In this document: piece after piece, positions 26,414 through 36,558 of the stretch
Layout of the letters: each line of letters starts with the position of its first letter
How positions within the stretch are numbered: the stretch's first letter is position 1
Assembly (NCBI GenBank): GCA_013076295.1
Contig: RQOL01000863.1
Span: 1,430,180-1,494,179, forward strand
Origin: Sanderia malayensis
Taxonomy: Eukaryota > Cnidaria > Scyphozoa > Semaeostomeae > Pelagiidae
Direction: 5' to 3'
DNA: 64,000 nt
Translations under genes and position numbers: made by a program
Notes under the pieces: model-generated
Database searches by the model: none
The model's input: the letters and a program-made list of their open reading frames with translations, nothing else
Told to the model about the DNA's origin: nothing

Positions 26414-27347
26414 TTATATGCATGCCTGTTTAAATTTCAATCTCACATCCTCAAGATCATCAAAGATCTCTTGATCCTGTGGATCGCATGGTTTCGCTTT
26501 GATCCTTTCGATTTTTTGATGCATCTGATTCAAAAGTTTGTTAAGCCTGTGCATGATAATAATCGATTAGGTTAACTACGGTCGATAATATGAAAGGATG
26601 ATCTCTTGTGACTGATGACAAGGAGTGAATGTTAGCAAACATTCATTCAGCTCTTCTGAGTTTTTTCAAGTGCCCTGAACTTGCCCAATTATATTTTTAT
26701 ATCCCTAATAGTATATTGTAATTAAAAAGTTTAAATTTGAATAAATGAAATGAAATGAAATATGACAATGAATGAACACAAGAAGAACTAGTAACAAATA
26801 TCACCTTGGTTTACCTTTGCTTTCATAAAGAATTCTCATCGTTTCAACTAGACCGTCGTAAAAGCCAACCTGAATGAAAACAACGTCAACTCAATGAAAA
26901 CGTCATGTGAACAAGAAATCCTGTAACTCAGTGTGGAGTCTGTCTTGTCTGGTCATGGTCTGCTGTTCGTGCCAGAGATATTAAGACAATCGATATTCAA
27001 TTTCATACTTCTTGTCCAAATGCCTTTCCTCTGTCTATGCCCAAGGCATACCCCTCTTTCTCACCGACCAACTGTCCTTGGTAATACCCTTCTTGGTAGC
27101 CTTCTTTATAAAGTCTGTGGGAAGAATATCGTCAAAAGTTTATACACGTGACAGAGAAACACGGCCTAAGGCCTGACAATTTTGACCTTGATTGCAACCA
27201 TAATTTAATCATCAATATCGCAAATATATACATGGGTTAATATATATCGTTAACTCACTTCTGCTCAATCAATACAACATCTTCAAAAATATCATCAAAA
27301 GTTGATTCCTTCTTCTTCACCGATCTGCTATTCATGTTTTGGGCCAT
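26414..27347 (-). CDS. LTO1: LTO1/ORAOV1 homologue (Yae1 partner, Fe-S adaptor)
   Basis: Small adaptor that with YAE1 brings the cytosolic Fe-S assembly machinery to ABCE1, hence needed for ribosome biogenesis. Minus-strand exons in phase: 27259-27347, 27009-27114, 26805-26869, 26414-26546; 130 residues (human 137). The N-terminus has FDDIFEDVV, matching the human DIFDAIV block. The centre is the diagnostic deca-GX3 repeat: EGYQEGYYQG, KEGYALGI, GFYDG. The C-terminal helix KLLNQMHQKIERI and DDLEDVRLKFKQ match the human end. It stops at KQACI and lacks about 20 human residues, including the final tripeptide of the L-S-F type thought to bind the targeting complex. The third donor (CCAAG|GTGATA) was chosen because only it keeps phase. 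Confidence 0.85.
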
Positions 27348-27589
27348 TTCAATGGGCCATTTGTATTTGATGATTGACAGAAAACCTGTTGTTGTTGTCA
27401 CATCCGGGAGTTAGGCTCCTCGTTGCGATTCCCTAAATTTCACGTGATTCTCACATCACTTCAGCTTATCAGCAGGACAACCAAGACAGAAAAAATACTA
27501 AAAATTTTTTTTACATCTCAATTCTCATATTTCAGTTGCTTGCATGGTTGTTGCGTCAGATCAGCTCGGTTCTCATTTTGGCAGTCAAA
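27348..27589. promoter_or_regulatory. Probable bidirectional promoter of LTO1 and PRAS40 homologues
   Basis: The two start codons face away from each other with 242 bp between them, so both promoters and both 5' leaders must lie here (unless distant leader exons exist). No TATA box was identified with confidence. The sequence CACATCCGGGAG (near 27400) resembles an ETS-type site on the minus strand, which is common in housekeeping bidirectional promoters; this is inference. Confidence 0.5.
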
Positions 27590-30500
27590 ATGTCTAAGCT
27601 TACGTGCAAGTGTCTGAACGTTTCTTTGAACATCAATGAAGAAGGTACGGAAGCTACCAGGGGAACCAAGCTGTTAGGCCTTGAGCCTGAAAACGGGAAT
27701 AATGTGGATGATTTCTTTCAGAAAGAGCTTCTCCTTGTTTCTCTGGCTGTTGCTGGAATTGAAGTGGTAAATACATCTCTAGTTGTATAATTGATGACAT
27801 TTTATGTTTAAATGGGTATTAATCTGCTCAGAATATTCTGCCTGAAACAGGAAATTGACATTATAAATTGCTACAAACACAGGAAGATTCTTATTCATAA
27901 AATTGTATTCGCTGACGAAATTCTTTGTATCAATTGCATTGAAGAAAAATTCACCAAAATTTAATTACAAGGGACGCTATCTTGAACGTTAGTTTTTGGG
28001 ATGACACATTGTTTTAATTATTCTTTAGTCAATGCCTGTTTCAAGGTACCAGCATTATGCCAATGCGTGTTATGTGTTGATCTTTTTCTCTGTGATGGGG
28101 AGAGGGGATCAGTCTAGGGAGGGGGCGTGAGTCGTCGCAAGTCGATTTCATCGAACGATGTTATCGAACAATGGTATCGAACCATGCACCGACCAAGCCA
28201 TGTTCAATATCCTGTGGTTTTGGCTTCAAGCAATTTGGTTTTTGTCAACTTTTAGCAACAGTCAATGTTGGTGAAAGAAAGAGAAGTGCAGGACTATAAA
28301 GTGTTCAAGTGCATCAATTGTGAAATGAGCACACATGCCACCCACAAGTTCAAGGGCCTTGAGAGAGTTATTGCATCTGCAGATATGGTATGTATATTTG
28401 AAATTCACCTTCACAATGGGCTCAGCTTCCCATATTCTGCTCACCACACTTCTGATGAGCTAAGAATGCTTGCTGCCTTAACAGCCCCCAGGGCAACCAG
28501 ACAATACTAGCTTTTTTATTTTGATAGACACAGTACATGTACATGACTGGGAGCATTTTTATTACCAGCAATTTTTCAGTTTTTGGTCTCTCTGTGAACT
28601 TTGCCTTTGGGGCAGCCCCCTCACTACTTCCCCTCTTGATATGAATGCTAAGTTTGCCTTAACAGCCCCCAGGGCAACCAGACAATACTGGGTTTTATTC
28701 ACTTTGGTAGACACAGTACATGACTGGGGGCATTTTTACAGGCAATTTTTCAGATTTTGGCTTCTCTGTGAGCTTTGCCCTTGGGGCAGCCCCCTCACTA
28801 CTTCCCCTATTGCCATGAATGCTTAAGAGTTTTGTCAGCACAGAGAGCTGATTTCAGATATTCAACCCTGAGACTGACAGAGGGCCCTCAAATTTCAAAC
28901 AATTGTACTCCCAGTATTCCTTCATCAGAGATTAACATTATTAAGGCTCAGTCTTTTGTTTGATTTGAATCTCAATAGAAACTCTTAGTGCTGTGTATCT
29001 TGATGTAATTGCCTTTTTTTTAAATTTTGATTATTTTTTCTTGTCTTATTTAGGGTGATTCATTGGCATTTAATAAGTTGAGAGACTCACAAGACTATTC
29101 CCCTGTCTTCAAAATTGTCCTGAAGGCGATGCAAACTTCAAATGACTATCACGAAGGTATCACTCTTTTGATAAAATTTAAACCCATCGTATTTTCTCTG
29201 TGTAAAGAATCTCCAGTTTATTTACTGCATTCATGGTTGTTGACTGTATTCTTAAGGGCATCTGCTCCGTATTTTTCAGAGAGTCCCGGACATGGACAAG
29301 CAAAGATGTTCCACCAGTCTCTCTCAGATGCGAATGCAAAAGTCCATGAAATTGTGAAAAAATTCCTGCTCATTGAAGAACAAGCAATGCAAGAAAGGAT
29401 AAGGTTTTTACTTCAGATTACCAAAAATGTTTTTATTATCGAAAAGAATAAGAGTCTGTGAATCCAATTTGGAACCTGAGGTTTCTAACCATGTTTTTGT
29501 TTTGTATTTTGTGCAGAATATTCACGGAACAACAGCAAGAAATGTTCAGAAAACTGCAAAGGAAAATCACTGCAGACAAGAACACCTTTCTCGGGTAATT
29601 TCAATACCTATTCATTATTCTTTTTTAAATTATTTCTTAAAACCATCTGCTGTTTGTTATTTCTGCTTCTGCCGAGAACTCATGCGCCGAATCAAATACA
29701 GTCAAATCTGCATAGTTCGAACTCGTGTAATTCGAACTCTATTTAGTTCGAACGAAATTAGATAGAGTTCGATAGAGAACCAGCCCTTATAAGATAAACC
29801 TCTATAATTCGAACTTTTTGTAATTCGAACATTTTCACGCTTCCCCAGGTGAATTAAGTTCATTTCAAGAGAGACGTTTAACTTGATTAAGTACGGCAGA
29901 CTCAATTTGGAGCGGTAGATTACATTTCGAGCGACACGTCCAACTACTTGAACGTTTACTTAAACCTTTGAACAATAACAATTACAACGGAAGCAGAAGT
30001 GTTTCTATTGTTACATGCTATTAGGGGCGACAATTAAGTTCGACGTTTAACTTGCTGCCGCTCCAGAGTCGCTCCACTGCGGTACTTAATTGTATTCGAT
30101 TCGGCGTATGGGAAGAACGACGTTTAACTGGGGTTTGAAACTGATATAGCATGCATCATTCCATAATGATAGACTGCCGATGTGTTTAGCATATCACCTG
30201 GTTTGTTGACCGAAGTTGAAACATTATCCAAGTTGAAACTGGATGTATTGGGCAATATTGATATTATCTAAGCTCGAACCCTTTTTAGCATCAGAATTGC
30301 GCAACAACGAATACCAACATTGAGCCGTAAAACCACATCACTTAAAACATTCCGCACGCGGGACACGCACGCGGTACACACCCGGGACAGTGCATTGCAA
30401 GTCTATGATCTAATCCAATGCGCCAACAGAATCGCATAGCTTTTTGCAAGAAAGTTTTTTCACAACAATACTGATACTTCTTACCAGGGCGGGAATTTTG

Positions 30501-32126
30501 AAAAGCGAACCCTTCGCTAATTAACGGGCTGCTCGGGTAATGTAAACTTCACCTTTTAAAAATAGCACGGAAAATTTTGTTTTTCAAAGTGACGGCGCCG
30601 AATTAAACCCTGGCCACGCCCTAGGGTCCTTGAAGTGCAATAACGCCGCCCCAAAAGAGTTTCAGTTTCAGCCCCAATGTTTTCTGAGCAATTTCCCAAG
30701 CAATACAGTCATTTATAACAAAATGTGAATTATAAAACGATAATGTTAAAATTAGCAATTGCCACATGAAAAAACTCAAGACAGAGCAATGTATCAAATC
30801 TATTTGTTCTCGTGGTGAGGCCATGAGCAACGAAGAGTCATTTTAACTGCACGTGTAAATGAAATGAAAGTGCTTGCGACCTTTGAATGATGCAGTTATA
30901 GGACTGTTGGTGAATTCTAGTAGATTTATCAAAGCCTAACTTTTGCTGCTTGTTATTTAGGTTGATAAACTTGGTTTAGAACTTTTGTTGCTTGTTATTT
31001 AGGTTGATAAACAAGAAAGAAGAGCACGCACTGGAGACATCTCTCACAGATGCCATGGATGATGCAATACTCGGAACGAAACGAAATCCCACAACTGATT
31101 CTGAATCTGAAGATCTCGCACCAGATTTGCCGCAAATAAAAGGTGAGGCATTAACTGTCATGTCTATTTACGGCGATATCTATCTGGATTACGGTGGTGT
31201 AGCTTGGTGGTTAAGGCGCTGTGTTTCGTATCCTTGAAGGGCGATCTTGAGGGGTTCGAATCTACGAACGGTCGGAACCGCGAATCTTACCACGCATTAT
31301 TCAAACGAATACTCGTTTTTCATAAGAAACTTGAATCCAGCACTTATATAGTACCATAACATATGTTTATGGATTGGTTTCTTATTTTCCATTCCTAACA
31401 TGAGCTTCCAGCATTTTTTGATGGATTTTTGAACGTTGATCGACCCAGATCATGACGAATGAGTGCATCCAAATCAAAATCAAAAATTACAATCTTTTAC
31501 TAAAGTTTACCAAACAAAAATTACTAAACTTTTTCATATTCACTGGGGCCATACTGTGCACAAACTAAATTCTTTGAACATTTTTATGAATGGGAGTTTT
31601 GCTAAATATTCTTTAGAGCTGTGTACTAAAGAGAATAGATATGAATAAACAAAACGTGTCGTTGTACTTTATATCAAAGTGATATTTGATATCGTCAGCG
31701 GTTTGGCAAAGATTAATTGGTAATGCATTGACATCATTAGGAATACATTACGTAGAAAATTGTAACAAGATCCACAGTTGTGCATATTGAGATTTACCCT
31801 CATTCATCGCAAATTCACAATATTCACATCCATTCATTTGACGACAAACTGTTGTGGATTTATCAAGCAAGGTCGCTGTTTAACTCAGTGGTAGATGGGC
31901 ATCGAAACCAATGTGCATATATAGATAGATGGAGAAGAATACAAAAAGACACAATTTATACCAAAACTCTGAGTTTCATGCTCCTGCGAACAATCATCAA
32001 TTGGCAAACTAAACGTTACCTAAACATATACATCTTACAATCAATAGAATGTTATTAAACGCCATAAAGAAATGTTTAGGAAGTGTGTAGAAGTGTTTTG
32101 GAACTCAGAGTCTTAAATGATAGAAA

Positions 32127-32164
<38 letters not shown>

Positions 32165-32213
32165 GGATGGATAGATAGATGGGTAGATAGATAGATTTAT
32201 GGATGGATGGATG

Positions 32214-32248
<35 letters not shown>

Positions 32249-32281
32249 GGGTAGATAGATAGATTTATGGATGGATGGATG

Positions 32282-32322
<41 letters not shown>

Positions 32323-34129
32323 CTGGGTAGGTAGATAGATAGGTAGATCTGTTATTGCTCTGTACTCTGTACTGCTGTGCAGAGTTTACAGTTTGTTGAG
32401 GAAGACACTACTTATTTTGAATTCAAGTGAATTTATTTGGCTTGCAGATAAAAAGTCACGTAAAAGTCGTTTGTTCATGAAAAGCTCAAACAATGAACAC
32501 CAACTTGCATCGAACTCTTTACCCAAACACCTTCCTCCGTCGAGAGTGCTCGTATCACATGACGATAGCAGCAGCAAACGGCCGCCGGTTAGTAAGAATC
32601 AAGCGATGGTCACAACTGAACCGGTTGCGACCACTCGCAGCAGCGACCACAGCACACGACAATGGAAGTCATACACTGGAGAAGACGCGCTGTTTGATTT
32701 GGATGGCTTTCAGGAAAATAAGCCATGTGAACCCTTCTTTGAGTCTGACGAAGAGAGTAGTGGTAAGCAATGGACGATTCTTTATTATGCTACTATAAAA
32801 TTTCTATTACCGTAATGCTTCGATTAAACGCCCTCCCCCTAAAATATCAAAAAATTTATGAACGCCCCGGGCGTTTAATCGAATTACAGTAAGCCCCCTC
32901 CATAATAGGTCTCCCCTTTCAAAATGAGATTTTTAATTAAGCCCCCTTTCTGTTGCGCCCCTTATGTTTTTAAAGTTTTGTACGATAGTGAAATTGTGAT
33001 TGCACCACAAAGGCCTGCAAGCTATTTTGCAGTTAAGTCATGCAAACAGTTTTCTCAAGTGTATTTCAGAATTTTATCAAACCAATTTTCTAGAACCTCG
33101 AAAATTAAATAAACGCCCGACGTGTTAATGGAGCTTTTACTAAACCCTTTAGGCACCTTATGCATTAATCATCTTGTTCATTTTATAACGGTCCCTGTGG
33201 GGAAACCTTGGCTGGTAATTAAAGATCTCAATGTTTTTACGATCCTTTCAGAGTTGGTTGATTTTCTGTTTTACTCGTAGGAGATTCCAATAGCTTGGAC
33301 AGCAGTGGAGGCTACACAATACCAAGTAAGACCACGGCTGCAGATAGAATCTACGCTACGTCAGTTCCGGTTGGTATCCCAATGTTCCATGCGGCCCCAC
33401 CACGCAGAGAGTCGTACGAAGAAGATGATGATTCTGACTTGGTATGCAGCTATTATTGTCCTAAAATTGTCCCACAGCACCCCCGTTTTTCGCAATACTT
33501 TTCAATGTGAATTGTAGAAAATTAACTAAAAAATTGGGGGTGGAATAAGATCCGTGATGGTATATCAACTCGGTGCATATACAATAGAAAGAGGCACACT
33601 CAGATATTGCATTAATTTCCAGTGCATTTGATTGTAGAGCTACCCGAAGATCGGGGGTATACAATTGTCTATGTGTTGTAAATATGCTGTAGGGTTTTTA
33701 TTCATTGGACTCCTTCAATCTTGTACGAGCATAGGGCCGAGGAATAGGTTCGAGGTAGAGAGGGGTTTGACCAGAGGATGTTCGAAGTGGCGGTGTATGG
33801 AGTCCATTGTAAAGTAGAACCTCTATTAACGGACACCTCTAAAGGGCGGACACCTCTAACGAGCGGACACCTTAAAACAACAGAGAAATATTTTCGTTTC
33901 TTAAATTTTTCTAAATTGGTCATCTATTGATTTCTACAGTGGACAAATCATCGATCCCATAAGTGTCCATTATATCGAGATTTCACTGTTGTAACATGAA
34001 GCTGATATTTCATTACAGAATGCTCCAGTGTCGCCCGATAGAATTGCAGAATCAATGAAAGCATTGGCGAGAAGTTTATACGATTCGACGAGCATATTTG
34101 GTGAGCTGCCCACCCCAAGGTATAAATAA
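27590..34129 (+). CDS. AKT1S1: PRAS40/Lobe-like protein (AKT1S1 homologue)
   Basis: Homologue of the Raptor-binding mTORC1 inhibitor PRAS40 (fly Lobe). Nine exons in phase: 27590-27766, 28256-28387, 29054-29156, 29280-29403, 29517-29594, 31003-31142, 32448-32762, 33281-33441, 34019-34129; 446 residues (human 256). Diagnostic blocks are C-terminal: LFDLDGF with a TOS-like FDLDG (human FVMDE), [10 protein letters not shown] (human PFCESDPEST), [12 protein letters not shown] (human YAKSLPVSVPVW, with the mTORC1-site Ser) and [12 protein letters not shown] plus FGELPTPR (human DRIAASMRAL, FGDLPRPR). The protein ends right after PRYK, so the Akt motif RPRLNTSDF is missing in this model. The N-terminal 200 residues (CKC near the start, later KCINC, then a coiled-coil-like charged stretch) are not recognised by me. 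Expression is likely co-ordinated with the divergent LTO1 homologue. Confidence 0.82.
28464..28820. repeat. Tandem duplication of about 178 bp in a PRAS40 intron
   Basis: CCTTAACAGCCCCCAGGGCA..ACACAGTACATG..TTTTCAG..TCTCTGTGA.CTTTGCC..GGGGCAGCCCCCTCACTAC occurs twice, from about 28464 and 28642. Confidence 0.85.
29660..30120. mobile_element. GCGCCGAATCAAATA repeat, interrupted copy
   Basis: CTCATGCGCCGAATCAAATA, then the MITE at 29699, then GTGAATTAAGTTCAT, CTTGATTAAGTACGGCAGA and GGAGCGGTAGATTACATTTC. The same order without the MITE occurs at 51850-52020, so this is one element with another nested in it. Right boundary approximate. Confidence 0.6.
29699..29846. mobile_element. Pogo-like MITE fragment, CAGTC..TTCGAAC type
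   Basis: Starts CAGTCAAATCTGCATAGTTC after TA and contains AACTCGTGTAATTCGAAC and GAACATTTTCACGCTTCC, matching 56674-56842 inverted, but its far end is missing. It sits inside a second repeat (see 29660-30120). Confidence 0.65.
31190..31275 (+). repeat. tRNA-like sequence (pol III A/B boxes), likely SINE or tRNA relic
   Basis: TAGCTTGGTGGTTAAGG (A-box-like, about 31200) and GGTTCGAATCT (B-box, about 31253) at tRNA-like spacing in a PRAS40 intron. I could not fold a convincing acceptor stem, so it is not called a functional tRNA. Confidence 0.45.
32126..32347. repeat. GATA/GGAT microsatellite
   Basis: Long run of GATA repeats with interspersed GGAT and GGTA, itself partly duplicated (TTTATGGATGGATGG appears twice), in the intron before PRAS40 exon 7. 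Confidence 0.95.
32808..32891. mobile_element. Short MITE in a PRAS40 intron
   Basis: 84 bp: TACCGTAATGCTTCGATTAAACGCCC at the left and GGGCGTTTAATCGAATTACAGTA at the right, nearly a perfect hairpin; same family as 2115-2358. Confidence 0.7.
33812..33988. mobile_element. Pogo-like MITE in a PRAS40 intron, CTATTAACGGAC type
   Basis: Left AGTAGAACCTCTATTAACGG; right end GTCCATTATATCGAGATTTC then ACTG. Repeated GGACACCTCTAA inside. Ends close to the last PRAS40 exon. Confidence 0.65.
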
Positions 34130-36558
34130 AGCAGCGTATATTGACTATGAATCAGATGTGAGTGCATGACATTGGTTGATGTTTTAGTCAGTGCAACATT
34201 TGCGCCATGTGTGTATTTGAATTTTCAATGCGGGGAAATAGTCGGATTGGACCTCCATCCAACAGTAGTTAAATTAAGCATGCTTCCCACTTTAATTCGT
34301 ACAAGAAGCAGGGAAATCGGTGACTATACTACTTGAAGTCATGTTTGATTTCTATTTCACGCGGGGCAGTTTTCAATTTCTCTGCTTTTTCTTGCCACAA
34401 GTGGGAACAGGGGCGCAAATGATGGGGTTCGGGGGTGTGGTGTGACCCCCCCAAATTAAACCCGGTCCCAGTTGCTATTTTAGTGATAAAGAGGGTATTG
34501 ATCCAGCTGTGGGCTTGAACTGTTTCTTGTTTTCAATACACTCATACGTCTTAAACCGAATTGAACCCTGGGTTGTATATTTTGGATTTGCGCCCTGAGT
34601 GGAAACCAGGCTTTAAAGTCATACTAGCTGGCAGTGGGATTATACCATGTTCGATACTTTGAAATTGTATTAATGTATTATTGTATGATTGGATTCAGCC
34701 ATCGGATCATACGATACGATCTTCCAGGATTACATAGTTGAGCCGAATTAAATGGGCAAGAACTTACGTGTATATATGCTGGCTGTTTATCAAAGCAGAG
34801 CACAGTGCTCAAAATTGTATGAAATATACCTATTTTATTCCCTTTTCTTCATAGACCCTATACGGTGCCCATTTTAAACCAATAGTTTTCCCACTTTTCA
34901 ATTTAGCTTGATAAATCTGTTGGGCTTTGTGAATCATTCTGAGTGACATTCCAAAAGTAGTTACCAAAAGTAACAAAACCACTTCGTATTGTTTGTACGT
35001 TACTGGATACATTGAGGACATTGCTATAAGCACTTCGTTGCCACATAGCTATCATCACGGATGTAGGCTGTGCCAGTACAGAGCCTAAACTTCTCACTGG
35101 TAATTAACGTCTGAAAATATCCCAGATACTTGCAGACTGTCGCAATGCAATGGGTCCATCTGAGGCCTCCACTTGCTTCGCTTCCCAGTGCCAAGTCTAT
35201 GGGAGAGGGGGGGGGATTTGGGGCTTGGAGTTTCTTGTGTTTTAGAATGATCTAATTTTGCAGACAGAAGCTTTAGTAACTAACATTAATCAATGTAATG
35301 AGTTTATTTGGTATTTTTCAAAATATTTTTGATGATATTATGATTCAAGTTTTGAAATTTGCCACGCGGGTCTGCTGGGGGGGGGACACTCCAGACTTCA
35401 GTGTTACTGTTAAACGATATATATTTATTTGAAATTTTTCGTCTTCAACGTTCTCTCTTATAATTATCTTAGATAATGTTTCTTTTTGAAGTATAATAAA
35501 AATTCATGGTAATAGGCCAATTATATCAAAGATTGTATTAGATAATCAATGAATATTCACGACTCTTATTTGTTCTCTTGATACTATAGCACGACAGTTG
35601 AGCAGAAGCACGTGTAATATAATTGCCCGCGGGATTCTGTGGGCCTCTGCGCGTGTGGGTCGTGCATTGCATTATGCTACAAAATACTGGTATATTGTTG
35701 AATGCGTTCTTTCTCGTTCTGCATGAAATGGGAGCGGACTGAAAAACAGGCTTGTACGGCAAAAGCTGTAATTTCTACGCTTTGGAAGTAAGTTATTTTA
35801 TTATTTTCATCTTTCTATTTTCTTTCCATTCTGTCGAATTATATTATTAATGTTTGTTGGGTTGAAGAATAACCGTAAGCTATATTTGTATATGTTTTAA
35901 ATTTTTAGACATCTACTCGCCTTGCAAAACTTTGTTGACTCGAGTTGATAAAAACACTTGTTGCGGAACGAAAAGCGTGAGTATCGTAAGCTGAACTCTC
36001 ATTGGCTGAAATGTATGCACGTGATTTGAACCACGGATAAATGTGTCTATTGAGAGTTCACTTTAACTCATTAAATTCTCCTCCGTTCTGATATGACAAT
36101 AGAGAAATTTCCATGACAAATGAAACGCAAATTTGTGCCATATAAATTCATCAATGGTGTCACTCGCAAAAGGTACAAATATCAACACATGCAGGCAATT
36201 TATAAACTAGTTATATCACGCAAAAATTGGTGCCATTCCAAAAAGTTTTAAATTATTAGAAAACCTTCCTAGAAATATTTGTCAATTAGTGCCGGAGTAT
36301 TTACAAACTTGCTTTACCATAATAAACTGTAAATATTCAGACCTATATAAATACAATGACCAAAACTGCTTTTAAGCATGTCCACTTCAAAATGAACTTT
36401 TAAAATTTACATTTCTGCTGCAGTGTAGAATAAATAATTGAAAATTCTGTCATAAATATACAACCTAGATAAAATTACAGTGTGTGTAAATATATATTCA
36501 ATTTATTGAAACAGGTTAAACGCGTAATTATATGGTGCATTGATGTTTTCCTTCCCAT
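34130..36558. other. Convergent spacer between PRAS40 and harmonin-like genes
   Basis: Probably 3' untranslated sequence on both sides. Two G-rich homopolymer tracts (near 35210 and 35380) stand out. No open frame with a recognisable domain. A donor-like GTATAA overlaps the end of the PRAS40 frame, so an extra 3' exon in this region is possible; I did not find one. Confidence 0.4.
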
